This document shows positions 23,468 to 32,641 of a stretch of 38,715 nt of DNA, piece after piece. The stretch is from Anaerolineales bacterium (GTDB lineage Bacteria; Chloroflexota; Anaerolineae; Anaerolineales; Villigracilaceae). Below the pieces are notes generated by a model. The model saw only the letters and a program-made list of their open reading frames with translations, had not been told where the DNA came from and did no database searches. The stretch covers positions 1 to 38,715 of the forward strand of contig JABWAU010000039.1 in the NCBI GenBank assembly GCA_013360875.1, written 5' to 3'. Position numbers and translations under genes: made by a program. How positions within the stretch are numbered: the first letter of the stretch is position 1; every line of letters begins with the position of its first letter.

Positions 23468-24571
23468 ATGCCATACGCACACATCACAGGCTGGGGAATG
23501 GCGGCGCCTGACTCTGTTTTGACGAACGACGATCTTTCAAAGATGGTCGAAACGAACGACGCCTGGATCCGCGAACGCACCGGCATTCGCGAACGTCGCA
23601 TCGCGCGGGACGGGCAGACCACCTCCTCGCTCGGTGTGGAGGCTGCGCTCAACGCCCTGCGCATCGCCAACCTCCGCCCGACGGATTTGGACCTGATCAT
23701 CTGCTCGACCTCCACGCCGGATCATATCTTCCCCGCGACGGCGTGCCTGATCCAGGACCAGATTGGCGCGACGAAAGCGGGCGCGTTCGACCTGCTGGCG
23801 GCGTGTTCCGGTTTCATTTATGCCACCAATATGGCGGCGCAGGCGATACGAAGCGGCTCCATCAAAAACGCGCTGGTGATCGGCGCGGAAACCCTTTCGC
23901 GCTTCGTCAACTGGAAGGACCGGAACACCTGCATCCTGTTCGGGGACGGGGCGGGCGCGTTCGTCCTGCAGGCGAGCGAAAGACCCGGCGGGGTGTATTC
24001 CGCGGTCATGCACTCGGACGGTTCCGGCAGCGACCTGCTGGCGGTGCCGGGCGGCGGAAGCGCCTTGCCCGCCACCGAAGCCACCGTCCACGCCGGGCGG
24101 CATTACATCGAGATGGACGGCAAGGAGGTATTCCGTTTTGCCACGCGGGTAATGGCGCAGGCGACCAACGAAGCCCTCGACGCCGCCGGGTTGAAACTCG
24201 AAGACGTAAACTGGATCGTGCCTCACCAGGCGAACATCCGCATCATCGAGGCGGCGGCGCGCGGACTCAAACTGCCGATGGACCGGTTCATCGTCAACCT
24301 GGATCGCTACGGCAACACCTCCACAGCCTCCATCCCCATCGCCGCGGTGGAAGCCGTGGAAAAAGGACAGATCAAAACGGGCGACAAACTGGTGATGGTG
24401 GGCTTCGGCGCGGGCTTGACATGGGGCGCGCTCACCGCCGAATGGACGGGACCCATTCCGAGCAAGGGACACGTGTACCCGGCGCAATACCGCGCGCTGG
24501 GGCGGGTGCGTTCGTTTGTCCGCCGCGCCATCCGCTTCATCGAGGGCATCATCTTCCGCCGCGAACTATAA
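23468..24571 (+). CDS. fabH: beta-ketoacyl-ACP synthase III (FabH)
   Basis: A 367-residue KAS III that starts fatty acid synthesis by condensing an acyl-CoA with malonyl-ACP. The Cys-His-Asn triad is Cys113 (LLAACSGF), His253 (VPHQANIRI) and Asn283 (YGNTSTASIP). The normal fold ends at about residue 328 (WGALTAEW). The remaining ~39 residues form a basic, hydrophobic extension (YRALGRVRSFVRRAIRFIEG) not typical of FabH, possibly a membrane or partner contact. The start follows AGGAGCAAGAGG. Two-KAS pairing with fabF supports a primary fatty acid role. Confidence 0.93.
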   Translation: MPYAHITGWGMAAPDSVLTNDDLSKMVETNDAWIRERTGIRERRIARDGQTTSSLGVEAALNALRIANLRPTDLDLIICSTSTPDHIFPATACLIQDQIGATKAGAFDLLAACSGFIYATNMAAQAIRSGSIKNALVIGAETLSRFVNWKDRNTCILFGDGAGAFVLQASERPGGVYSAVMHSDGSGSDLLAVPGGGSALPATEATVHAGRHYIEMDGKEVFRFATRVMAQATNEALDAAGLKLEDVNWIVPHQANIRIIEAAARGLKLPMDRFIVNLDRYGNTSTASIPIAAVEAVEKGQIKTGDKLVMVGFGAGLTWGALTAEWTGPIPSKGHVYPAQYRALGRVRSFVRRAIRFIEGIIFRREL

Positions 24572-24628
24572 TGGTGAATTAATCCCGATTGTGGTACGAT
24601 AAGCAGGATACCGAAAAAGGAGTGAAGA

Positions 24629-24820
24629 ATGTTTCCACGTTTTGGACCCATGGAATTGATCATCCTGCTGGTGATCGTCGTACTTCTCTTTGGACCTGGC
24701 CGCATCGGCAAGATCGCCGGTGAGATCGGCAAGGGGATCAAATCCTTTCGGGAAGGATTGGGCGGCGAGAAAAGCGATGACCACTCAACGGACTCGAACG
24801 GTAATATCGAACCCAAATGA
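24629..24820 (+). CDS. tatA: TatA-family twin-arginine translocase subunit, copy 2
   Basis: A 63-residue TatA homologue: membrane helix ELIILLVIVVLLF (residues 9-21), hinge GPGRI, amphipathic helix GKIAGEIGKGIKSFREGLG, acidic tail. It is clearly paralogous to the protein at 2979 but diverged, especially in the tail. AAAGGAG precedes the start by 7 nt. A strong terminator follows at once, so it is a single-gene unit or the end of the fab operon. Having two TatA forms suggests functional division, for example TatA and TatB-like roles. Confidence 0.9.
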   Translation: MFPRFGPMELIILLVIVVLLFGPGRIGKIAGEIGKGIKSFREGLGGEKSDDHSTDSNGNIEPK

Positions 24821-24853
24821 TCGAACGGCTCTCGCAAGAGAGCCGTTCGATTT
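24821..24853 (+). terminator. terminator of tatA copy 2
   Basis: A perfect 13-bp stem, TCGAACGGCTCTC with GAGAGCCGTTCGA, has loop GCAA and begins right after the stop codon. The tail is TTTAC only. It overlaps the stop codon of the converging pseudogene and may work in both directions. Confidence 0.8.
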
Positions 24854-26145
24854 ACATCAATCCCCTTAAGTCCCCAACGCTCGTAACGGGGGTTTTACAG
24901 ACGAACCCTTCACATACATACACCGTCGGTTTGTTGTCCTTTGGTGGGCGATCCTTCAATAACGCAGGCGCATCCTCGGACGGGGGATGAGCAGATGCGG
25001 CGATGATGACATTCGGTTTGAATTGGGATTGGACGAAGCGAACCAACTTCTCCGCCTCATCCTCTCTGCCCGCTTCGTACACGACTGCAACCTGCTTCAC
25101 GTTTCCCAGAGCCATGTCCGCCGCTGACAGCCAGCGCGCGAACGCAGTCGGATAACGCGTTGCCATCCCCACGACTAATCGTAATGACTTCTCTGCAAGA
25201 TCGCGATATTTCCCTTCGCCGGTGAATTCAGCCAGTTTCAGCAGCGCTTCGCAAGCCAGCGCATTGCCCGAGGGTGTGGCATTGTCCTGAACATCCTTCG
25301 GGCGGAGCAGCAGCGGTTTGCCGTCCTTTGGCGTGTCGAAGAAACCGCCTTCGGGGTCGCTGAGCAGTTCGATCATCTCATCCGTCAGTTCCTTTGCGGA
25401 GGTAAACCATTTGTCGTCGAAGTCGGTTTGATAGAGTTCGAGCAATCCCAATATCGACGCGGCGTAATCCTCAGAAAGACTTCGTTGATCGCTTTGCCGC
25501 CGCGCCAACTGTGTTTGAGTTTGCCGCCGGGACGCAGTTCCTTCAAAAGAAATTCCGCGTTGCGGGCGGCTAGAATTTGGCAACGACCATCTTGCTGGTC
25601 AGCCGTCGGAAGCAAGCTTCGCGAGTCCAAAACTTGAGATGCTTCTGCGATTGTTGCCAGCATGAGCCCGTTCCACGAGGCGAGGATTTTGTCGTCGGTG
25701 CCGGGTCGAATGCGGGAGTTTCGGACGGATAAAAGCCGGGCACGGCAATCGGTCAATTTGGCGGGAACAGTTTCGGGGTCGAGTTTGAAGCGGGCGGCGA
25801 GGGAGGCGTCATCCAGGGCGCGTTGCAATATCGTTTTGCCCTCCCAGTTGCCGTGGACGACGATCCCGTAAGCCGCTTCGAAGAATTCCGAATCGTCCTT
25901 CAGGACTTCACGGATTTCGTCGAGAGTCCAGACGTAGAATTTGCCCTCCACACCTTCCGAGTCGGCGTCGAGCGAAGAATAAAGCCGCCGAGTTGATGAG
26001 TCATTTCGCGGGCGACAAAGTCGAGCGTCTCTTCCGCGATGCGTTTATAAAACGGATCGCGCATGACTTGCCAGGCGTGCAGATAGGCGCGGCCGAGCAG
26101 GGCGTTATCGTAGAGCATCTTCTCGAAATGGTGTACCCAATCGTA
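24852..26145 (-). pseudogene. truncated, frameshifted YyaL/SPATA20-type paralogue
   Basis: This is the C-terminal ~60% of a second YyaL-like protein lying just downstream of the intact copy. Homology starts at about 26145 ([10 protein letters not shown], matching residues ~270 of the intact protein), so the thioredoxin domain and part of the barrel are missing. Two single-base deletions break the frame: one near 25981-25983, where [14 protein letters not shown] would be restored, and one near 25472, where FLEDYAASILG would be restored. The terminal part (residues matching TPSGNALA through YVCEGFVCK) is intact. Divergence from the neighbour is substantial, so the duplication is old or the copy was acquired separately. 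Confidence 0.85.
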
Positions 26146-26203
26146 CAAACGGAGTTGTGTTTTCAGCACGGTTATCAGTCGGTAGTTATGGTCTGACGGC
26201 TCA

Positions 26204-28258
26204 CTAAAGATTTGAGATATCCGCCAGTTGGGTCTCCATCTCAGTTGGCGAGTTGACTGGTTGTAAGCAAACAAATCCTTGACACACATACGCTGTTGGA
26301 AGATCCTTTAATAAAGGTCTATCCTTCAACAAGGCTGGCGCATCCGGCTCTGGCGGGTAAGCGGAAATCGCTGTTACCTGTCGGGGTCGGAACGTTTTCC
26401 AGAGGGTATTCAACAACTCTTTGGTTTCAGAACGCTGTGTGTCACCGATAATTGCCACTTCACGAGTCGGACCAACAGCAAAATCAGCCGCGCACAACCA
26501 CTGGGCGAAGGCAGTCGGATAGCGTAGCATCGCTCCATACACTGTGGAAAGCATCTCCTCGGCCAGATCGCGCCATTCCGTCCGATCTCCATACGCTGCC
26601 AATTCAAGCAAAGCAGCAGCGGCAAGCGCGTTCCCAGATGGAGTAGCATTGTCTTGAATATCCTTCGGTCGCACAAGAAGGGTTTCATGATCGTCGCGGG
26701 TATCGAAAAAACCTCCATTGGGATCAACGAAGTGTTCGACCATTTCATCAGCGAGTTTCACAGCCGAAAGATACCATTCCTTATTCGGATCGGATTGGTA
26801 CAACGCCAAAAGCGCCAAAATCAGACCGGCATAATCTTCCAGGTAGGCATTGTGTTTTGCCTGTCCCTCCCGCCAGGATCGGTGCAGCCGATTATTTACA
26901 TATAAGTTATTCAACAGGAATCGTGCGTTACGAATGGCAACTTGAAGATAATCCTGCCTGTTCAGATAACGCCCAGCCTCTGCGAAGGCTTTGAGCATAA
27001 GGGAATTCCACATTACAAGCGCTTTATCGTCGGTGGCGGGGCGGATGCGCGAATTTCTTGCTTCTAAAAGTTTTGCGTGGCATTTGGACAATTTCTGTCG
27101 AAGCTCTTCTTGCTCCATCTTGAAGCGGACTGCGAGTGTGGAATCATCCAAAGCGCGTTGCAGAATCGTTTTGCCTTCCCAATTTCCCGATGGGCTAATT
27201 CCATAAGCCGTTTTGAAAAAATCGAAGTCCGAACCGAGCGCTTTTTCAAGTTCGTCTTGAGTCCAGACATAGAATTTCCCTTCTTCACCCTCTGAATCGG
27301 CATCCAAGCTGCTGAAAAACCCACCTTCTGAATGGGTTAATTCTCGCAAGACGAAATCCAACGTCTCCTCGCAAATTCTGCGATAGTCGGCGTTGCCAGT
27401 GACCAAAAACCCGTGTAGATATGCCAGGGCTAATTGGGCATTATCATATGTCATTTTTTCAAAATGAGGCGTTCTCCAAAAATTATCGACGCTATAACGG
27501 GAGAAACCGCCTCCGACAACATCATACATCCCGCCGCGCGACATTGCACCTAATGCATGGGTGACAGCCTTTATTATTTGCTCGCGTTGAGTTGTATCCG
27601 TAGTTGCGCGGCGTAAGAGAAATTCGATGGTCATCGGTTGCGGAAACTTCGGCGCCGAGCCCCAACCTCCATATCCCCAATCGTAAGAATCAAGCAGGTT
27701 CTTTATCGCCGCTTCGAGAGCTTCGGCGGTTATTTCATTCCTGTTCTCGGGCTTGTTTATGGGCGGACGGATATGTTCGAGTACTTGATTTCCGACTCGA
27801 TTAACTTCCTGAACATCTTCACGCCACGCCTTGGCAATGCTTGATAATACTTCTTTAAAGGAAGGCATGTTGTAGCGCCGAACAGGCGGGAAGTACGTGC
27901 CGGCAAAAAAAGGACGCAAGTCAGGTGTCAGGAAAACAGACATGGGCCATCCGCCGGAGCCGGTCATCGCGACGGTTGCCTGCATGTAGATGGAGTCAAT
28001 TTCAGGGCGTTCTTCCCTGTCTACTTTTATGTTCACAAAATTCTCGTTCATGACCGCTGCAGTTTCAGGATCTTCGAACGATTCGTGCTCCATTACATGG
28101 CACCAATGGCAAGCTGCGTATCCAATGCTGAGAAAGATCGGCTTGTTTTCCGTGCGGGCTCTGGCGAGGGCTTCTTCGCCCCAGGGGTACCAGTCTACGG
28201 GGTTGTTGGCGTGTTGAAGAAGGTAAGGGGAATTTTCTGAGACAAGATGGTTAGGCAT
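26204..28258 (-). CDS. thioredoxin-domain DUF255 protein (YyaL / SPATA20 family)
   Basis: A 684-residue protein of the YyaL family. The N-terminal ~170 residues are a thioredoxin-like domain with the hallmark NPVDWYPWG and AACHWCHVM (Cys50, Cys53). The rest is an (alpha/alpha)6-barrel resembling N-acylglucosamine epimerases: [30 protein letters not shown] and TPSGNALA are visible. The biochemical activity of the family is unsettled. It is full length. AAGG lies upstream of ATG 28258, and a TATAAG box 8 nt upstream could alternatively give a near-leaderless transcript. A truncated paralogue lies just downstream. Confidence 0.93.
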   Translation of the reverse strand: MPNHLVSENSPYLLQHANNPVDWYPWGEEALARARTENKPIFLSIGYAACHWCHVMEHESFEDPETAAVMNENFVNIKVDREERPEIDSIYMQATVAMTGSGGWPMSVFLTPDLRPFFAGTYFPPVRRYNMPSFKEVLSSIAKAWREDVQEVNRVGNQVLEHIRPPINKPENRNEITAEALEAAIKNLLDSYDWGYGGWGSAPKFPQPMTIEFLLRRATTDTTQREQIIKAVTHALGAMSRGGMYDVVGGGFSRYSVDNFWRTPHFEKMTYDNAQLALAYLHGFLVTGNADYRRICEETLDFVLRELTHSEGGFFSSLDADSEGEEGKFYVWTQDELEKALGSDFDFFKTAYGISPSGNWEGKTILQRALDDSTLAVRFKMEQEELRQKLSKCHAKLLEARNSRIRPATDDKALVMWNSLMLKAFAEAGRYLNRQDYLQVAIRNARFLLNNLYVNNRLHRSWREGQAKHNAYLEDYAGLILALLALYQSDPNKEWYLSAVKLADEMVEHFVDPNGGFFDTRDDHETLLVRPKDIQDNATPSGNALAAAALLELAAYGDRTEWRDLAEEMLSTVYGAMLRYPTAFAQWLCAADFAVGPTREVAIIGDTQRSETKELLNTLWKTFRPRQVTAISAYPPEPDAPALLKDRPLLKDLPTAYVCQGFVCLQPVNSPTEMETQLADISNL

Positions 28259-28303
28259 GGGGTTACCTTATAAACTAAATCTGAAGAACCGCCGTTGGAT
28301 TAG

Positions 28304-28309
28304 ATTATA
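28304..28309 (-). promoter_or_regulatory. -10 box for the YyaL-type gene
   Basis: TATAAT on the reverse strand about 45 bp before the ATG at 28258. No consensus -35 was found at the proper distance. Confidence 0.4.
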
Positions 28310-28346
28310 GCCCAGGCCAGCGAATGCGAACGAAATGCATAAAGAT

Positions 28347-28600
28347 TTATCCATTTCTGTTCAGTAATTTACTCTGGCCATAATCAGCGATCTTGAGAAA
28401 AAGATCTGACACTTGCTGTCTCGTAGCGGTTGAGTCTTTCTCTGCTAACTCATTCAGCAATCGCTCGTTTTCCAGTAAAAACTCAAAGACCCCTTCGATT
28501 GTTCTGTGATTAATTTCAAGAGATTTGAAAGAACATACTCAGGAAGTTGGCGAACTCTAGGTGTTTGAAGGATTTCCTCGGTTATTACCTTCTGCGATAA
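28347..28600 (-). pseudogene. remnant of a small gene, one frame break
   Basis: On the reverse strand two open segments join across a G-run near 28496. The upstream one reads PADLLSQKVITEEILQTPRV and then YVLSNLLKLITEQSKG. The downstream one reads VFEFLLENERLLNELAEKDS, continues to SDLFLKIADYG and ends at TAA (28347-28349). One missing G would restore a single frame of about 85 codons. Composition is helical and charged, like small antitoxin-type or regulatory proteins, but I cannot name it and see no valid start. It is the only coding-like material between 28259 and 28926. Confidence 0.5.
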
Positions 28601-28926
28601 CAGATCCGCTGGGAACAGGGCTGACCCTCAGGGGCAGAAATATACCCATTCGGACACATTTATAATCAGTAGATCACGAAAATCCTGCGTAGGTCTGCGC
28701 TCTCTAGCGCAAACCTGTCGTTAGAGAACGCCAAGTACGCGCTTTCGTGAAGTACTGATCAAACCTGTCGTTAGAGAACGCCAAGTACGCGCTTTCGTGA
28801 AGTACTGATAATGTTCGGTGAAGGACGAATAATTGATTCTGACGGAATTTCTGATATTTCCATGCTCATAGATGAAAAATACCAGCCTTGACCAAATCAG
28901 TCAGACTTAATTTCGTTTATTCAGGA
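28601..28926. other. intergenic stretch dominated by repeats
   Basis: No gene is supported here. It holds the TGCGC-TCTCTA-GCGCA hairpin at 28696-28711 and the 50-bp tandem repeat at 28710-28809. The final ~115 bp are AT-rich with nothing I can identify. A TTATAAT occurs near 28662 on the forward strand, without an obvious gene to serve. Confidence 0.6.
28710..28809. repeat. perfect 2 x 50-bp tandem repeat
   Basis: Two identical 50-bp units (28710-28759, 28760-28809) begin CAAACCTGTCG and end AGTACTGAT. Each contains an inverted pair, AGTAC and GTACT, around GCGCTTTCGTGA, so each unit can form a hairpin. Identity of the copies implies recent duplication or an assembly effect. Confidence 0.9.
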
Positions 28927-30141
28927 TCATGGCCGATAGATTCTTGTATCTGGGCGAAACGCCGCCCATGAAAACCAGAAGTGATTGATGGAAACCACAG
29001 GGTCAAGTTGCTTGCCTTTCAATTCGCCTGCAACGGCAAGACCAAAAATATTCCATTCGCTGCCTGTCTGGGCGTCGAGAATCTTTCCGTCTTTGAATTC
29101 GAAATCAAGAATCTGATTATCCAGCACGCGCGAGTATGCGACCGCCGAACCGACTTCACGACCTTCGGGGATGTTGCTCGTATCCAGCGCGGAGGCGGCG
29201 CCTTCCGTCCAGAAGACAACGATTTCTTCTCCGCCGACCGTATCGTTGATGACTCTCGCTTCGCTCAACACATCATACGGATAGGCAGCCGCTTCGCCGT
29301 TCAGGTCAACGGTCAGCACGCGCGCCATCGGCGGGAGTTGGGTGGGAGTCGCGCCGTTGAACAGGAACGGCGTCTGGTTGACGTCGTCGTAGCCGTAATA
29401 CGGATTTCTGCCATAGTTGCGCGCATGACCTGTATCCCGCGAAAGGACTTTGCCATCGGGGAAGCGCGCTTTGAAATCGGCAAACGAAATCATCGCGGCA
29501 GGATAAAACTCCAGTTGCGCGCCTGTGTGCTCGCCTGCGATGGCATCGCCTGTGGCTTGCTGCCACCAGGTTTCGGTCTGACGGTCATACATGATCAGGT
29601 TGCTATAACGAAGACGTCCCGTTGTGCCGAAATCGAAGACCTGCCCATCGAATGTGCGTTTGAAGGCGATGGCGGTGTTGCACAACGGACAGAACGTCAC
29701 AAGCAGCGGCTCGCCGCCAACCGTATCGTTGACAATCTCATGCCAGATCAGGATTTGGATGGGATAGGCGCGCGCGTCGTCGCCGACTTGGACGAAAACA
29801 ACAGGCTCGCGGTCGCTCAGCCATTCATCCGCTTCGCTGACCGAGACGAATTGAGGATTATCAATGGCAGGAATCCCATCTTTGGGCGGACCTCCCGAAA
29901 GGATTTCGCTGTATGGGACGCTGTGTTTGCTAAAGTCGGTGGTGAATTCGCTCTCGGCGCGGGCGGGGGGAGGTTCTTCGGGGAGCAGGGTTGGGGCGCC
30001 GCCGCCCGAAGGGGAGGAAATGGTTTGTGTGGGAGAAGCAGGCTCGGGGGAGTCCGATGCGGAGTCGGTCGGTTGGGGCGAAGAACAGGCGGAGAGAAAA
30101 AATCCAGCCGCGAGAATCCATATCATCCAGTTTCTAAACAT
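28927..30141 (-). CDS. DUF3179 lipoprotein
   Basis: A 404-residue exported lipoprotein. The lipobox LSACSS puts the lipidated cysteine at Cys19. A Ser/Pro/Thr-rich linker to about residue 60 follows, then the DUF3179 domain. Hallmarks are HEIVNDTVGGEPLLVTFCPLCN, with a C-x2-C pair, LRYSNLIMYDRQTETWWQQ, and a second VINDTVGGEE segment, which suggests an internal duplication. The function of DUF3179 is not established. The C-P-L-C motif hints at metal or redox chemistry at the cell surface. AAAGGAGCG precedes the start. It is divergent from the TVP38-type gene. Confidence 0.92.
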   Translation of the reverse strand: MFRNWMIWILAAGFFLSACSSPQPTDSASDSPEPASPTQTISSPSGGGAPTLLPEEPPPARAESEFTTDFSKHSVPYSEILSGGPPKDGIPAIDNPQFVSVSEADEWLSDREPVVFVQVGDDARAYPIQILIWHEIVNDTVGGEPLLVTFCPLCNTAIAFKRTFDGQVFDFGTTGRLRYSNLIMYDRQTETWWQQATGDAIAGEHTGAQLEFYPAAMISFADFKARFPDGKVLSRDTGHARNYGRNPYYGYDDVNQTPFLFNGATPTQLPPMARVLTVDLNGEAAAYPYDVLSEARVINDTVGGEEIVVFWTEGAASALDTSNIPEGREVGSAVAYSRVLDNQILDFEFKDGKILDAQTGSEWNIFGLAVAGELKGKQLDPVVSINHFWFSWAAFRPDTRIYRP

Positions 30142-30273
30142 GAGCGCTCCTTTATTCAGTTAGAGGTGCATCGCCTGATTTACCTTACCCTATTTGCGAG
30201 AGAATATTATTCACCGCATCTTCGTTTGCGCGCGGTTCCAGGTTGCGAGGATCATCGGTCATACCTGTCATCT

Positions 30274-30293
30274 CTGCGACCTGAAGGTCGCAG
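30274..30293. repeat. hairpin of the variable-arm family
   Basis: CTGCGACCT-GA-AGGTCGCAG, a perfect 9-bp stem with a 2-nt loop, is followed by TACGCGGTAG. It lies in the leader of the TVP38-type gene. Confidence 0.75.
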
Positions 30294-30359
30294 TACGCGG
30301 TAGAAAAAGGGGTAAGAAATTTTTGAGGGTGTATCTCTATTGGGGGAGGAAAACTTCAA

Positions 30360-31103
30360 ATGGAAAAATCGGATCGCGCTTCGACGCCCAAACCCTGGAT
30401 TCAAAAACACGCGCAAAAAATCGGCGCGCTGATTTTCTGGGTTCTATTGATTGCCGCTTATCAATGGTATGCAATCTCCAATCAACTCTCGCCGCTGCAG
30501 GTGGTTCAACGAACCCTGACGTTCATGCAGAACGGCGCCTGGGGAGTATTGATCTACGTGATTCTCTACGCTGTGCGCCCGTTGATCTTATTTCCCGCAA
30601 CCTTTCTAAGCGTGGCGGCTGGCTTTGTGTTTGGACCATTTCTCGGCGTAATTTACACGATTATTGCCAGCAACATTTCATCCACCATTGCGTTTTATGT
30701 GGGATGGTTTTTCGGGGAAGGCATCTTCAATGAAAAGACCCTAAAGGTCTCCGAGACCTTTAGGGTCTTGGACAAATATGCCCGCCGGATGCGCGAGAAC
30801 AGTTTCGAGACCGTGATGATCATGCGCTTCATCTTTCTGCCGTATGACGCGGTCAGTTATCTGGCGGGATTTTTGCGGATCAAGTACCTGCCCTTCATTC
30901 TGGCGACCGCGCTCGGCTCCATCCCTGGGACGATGGCGTTTATCGGATTTGGCGCTTCCATCGAGACCTTCGATGGGGTTCTGCCAAAATTGAATCCCGT
31001 CACCCTCGGGTTTTCGTTTGCGATTTTTATCGTGAGCATTGCGCTTTCACGCATTTTCAAGAAAAGGGAAATTCAGACCTCCGAGACTTCGGAAATTGCA
31101 TAA
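30360..31103 (+). CDS. TVP38/TMEM64-family membrane protein (VTT/SNARE-associated domain)
   Basis: A 247-residue integral membrane protein with about six hydrophobic helices. The VTT core includes LFPATFLSVAAGFVFGPFLG and the later IMRFIFLPYDAVSYLAGF re-entrant segment. Family members are proposed lipid or solute transporters. Between the two cores, codons from a perfect 16-bp inverted repeat (30735-30769) encode KTLKVSETFRVL, which looks like an insertion of a repeat element. The last codons (TSETSEIA) also come from a TCCGA/TCGGA palindrome. GGGGGAGG precedes the start. An FAD oxidoreductase follows 11 bp later, a pairing seen elsewhere in bacteria. Confidence 0.88.
   Translation: MEKSDRASTPKPWIQKHAQKIGALIFWVLLIAAYQWYAISNQLSPLQVVQRTLTFMQNGAWGVLIYVILYAVRPLILFPATFLSVAAGFVFGPFLGVIYTIIASNISSTIAFYVGWFFGEGIFNEKTLKVSETFRVLDKYARRMRENSFETVMIMRFIFLPYDAVSYLAGFLRIKYLPFILATALGSIPGTMAFIGFGASIETFDGVLPKLNPVTLGFSFAIFIVSIALSRIFKKREIQTSETSEIA
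30735..30769. repeat. perfect inverted repeat inside a coding region
   Basis: A 16-bp stem starting AAGACCCTAAAGG with loop CCG lies in frame in the TVP38-type gene. It keeps the frame and adds about 11-12 residues between conserved segments. This looks like an element inserted into a tolerated loop. Confidence 0.8.
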
Positions 31104-31114
31104 GGAACATCATC

Positions 31115-32536
31115 ATGACAGAACATTTTCAAACGATAGTAATCGGCGCAGGTTCGGGCGGTATGACCGTCGCCATTGGGCTGGCAGGTTTGGGCAAACA
31201 GGTGGCGCTCATCGAAGGCAAACATGTCGGCGGCGACTGCACCAACGTGGGCTGTGTGCCGTCCAAGACGTTGATTCATCTGGCAAAGAATTTCAAGCCA
31301 GGCATGAACGCGGACGACCTGCTGCGCGAAGTCACCCGCAAGCGCGACGCCCTGCGCGAAAAAGAAACCGAAGAAGTCAAACACATTGAAAACCTGACCT
31401 TCATCGAAGGCATGGCGCAATTCACCGCCCCAAAGCGATTGCGCGTGACTCACCCCGATGGCTCGTCCCATGAACTGACGGCGGATAACATCGTCATCGC
31501 CACGGGCGCGCGCCCGCGCATGATTGACATTCCTGGCTTGCCAGCCGAACGCACGCTCACCAACGAATCGCTCTTTGATTTGACCTGCCTGCCGAAGCAT
31601 CTGGTCATCGTCGGCGCGGGAATCATTGCGCTGGAAATGGCGTTTGCTTTCCAGAAACTCGGCTCGCAGGTGACGATGTTCGCACTGGACAAACGCCCCA
31701 TGATGACCGCCATCCCCGAAGCCTCCGAAGCGATTCAAAACGAACTCGAACGGCGGCGGATTACCACGTACTACAACGCCACTGCGCAAAGTTTCGACGA
31801 ATCCACGCGCACGTTGACCATCCAGCAGGATGAACAATTGATTACGCTCCACAACGTGGACAAGGTTTTAGTGGCAATCGGTCGGGTGCGGAATCTCGAC
31901 TCGCTCGGACTGGAACAGGCTGGGGTTAAGGTTGATCCGAGGCTGGGGATTTTGGTCAACTCGTATGGCGAGACGAACGTCAAGGGCGTGTATGCCATCG
32001 GTGACGTGACGCCCACTTCCGCCTTCACCCATTCCGCCAACGCACAGGGACGCAGAGTCGTCCAGCGCATCGCGTTCCCGTATCTGCCACTGGCGAAGAA
32101 AGAGCCGCTCTTCCCCAACGCAACCTTCTCTGACCCCGAAGTGGCGGCGGTGGGCTTGACGCAGAAGGAACTCGCCGAATATTGCCACCCGCAAATTATC
32201 AAACGCATCCGCGTGGATTTCAAGACTCACACCGACCGCGGTTACACCGACGGCATCGAAAACGGCTTCATCATCGTGGACGCGGTGCGGCTGACGGGGC
32301 AAATTTTGCACGCCACAGTTGTCGGACCATCCGCCTCGGAGATAATCTCGTTCTTTACGCTGGCGATCAGCCAGAAGATCTCGCTGTACAAGATTTATCG
32401 GTTGGTGTATCCGTACCCCACATTTTCGAGCGGTATTTTGAAAGTGGCAGATTTCTTCATGCGTGACACATTGCCAAATCTTGGAAAAGAACTGGCGGCG
32501 TATCTCAAGTATCGGTTTGCGAAGCCCTCACCCTAA
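31115..32536 (+). CDS. FAD-dependent disulfide oxidoreductase, mercuric-reductase-like
   Basis: A 473-residue class I pyridine nucleotide-disulfide oxidoreductase. The FAD site is VIGAGSGGMTVA (9-20), the redox disulfide GGDCTNVGCVPSK (Cys42, Cys47), and the NAD(P) loop IVGAGIIALEMAFAF. GVYAIGDV binds FAD. It is related to MerA and dihydrolipoamide dehydrogenase but lacks an N-terminal HMA domain and the C-terminal Cys pair that binds mercury. The normal dimer-interface His-x4-Glu pair is also not obvious at the C-terminus, which reads YRLVYPYPTFSSG. It pairs with the TVP38-type gene. The true substrate is unknown. Its last codons and TAA lie within a repeat element. Confidence 0.88.
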   Translation: MTEHFQTIVIGAGSGGMTVAIGLAGLGKQVALIEGKHVGGDCTNVGCVPSKTLIHLAKNFKPGMNADDLLREVTRKRDALREKETEEVKHIENLTFIEGMAQFTAPKRLRVTHPDGSSHELTADNIVIATGARPRMIDIPGLPAERTLTNESLFDLTCLPKHLVIVGAGIIALEMAFAFQKLGSQVTMFALDKRPMMTAIPEASEAIQNELERRRITTYYNATAQSFDESTRTLTIQQDEQLITLHNVDKVLVAIGRVRNLDSLGLEQAGVKVDPRLGILVNSYGETNVKGVYAIGDVTPTSAFTHSANAQGRRVVQRIAFPYLPLAKKEPLFPNATFSDPEVAAVGLTQKELAEYCHPQIIKRIRVDFKTHTDRGYTDGIENGFIIVDAVRLTGQILHATVVGPSASEIISFFTLAISQKISLYKIYRLVYPYPTFSSGILKVADFFMRDTLPNLGKELAAYLKYRFAKPSP

Positions 32537-32603
32537 CCCTCTCCCACAGGGAGAGGGGCCTCATGCTCCCTTCTCCCAAGGGGAGAAGGGTTGGGGATGA
32601 GGG
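32525..32603. repeat. composite CCCTCTCCC palindromic element, copy 1
   Basis: Two hairpins stand in tandem, CCCTCTCCC-ACA-GGGAGAGGG (32537-32557) and CCCTTCTCCC-AAG-GGGAGAAGGG (32568-32590), inside outer arms CCCTCACCC and GGGATGAGGG. It overlaps the end of the oxidoreductase gene and supplies its stop codon. Confidence 0.9.
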
Positions 32604-32641
32604 TAACGTTCACAATCAAAACTTCAGGAGAAAAAAGAAAG

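Noticed and set aside
28981-30303. 440-codon open frame on the forward strand
   Set aside because: It is antisense to the DUF3179 lipoprotein, which has a lipobox and conserved motifs. The forward frame has no recognisable domain.
31115-32536. A genuine MerA in the oxidoreductase paired with the TVP38-type gene
   Set aside because: It lacks the HMA domain and the C-terminal mercury-binding cysteines. The true merA starts at 38531 behind the mer promoter.
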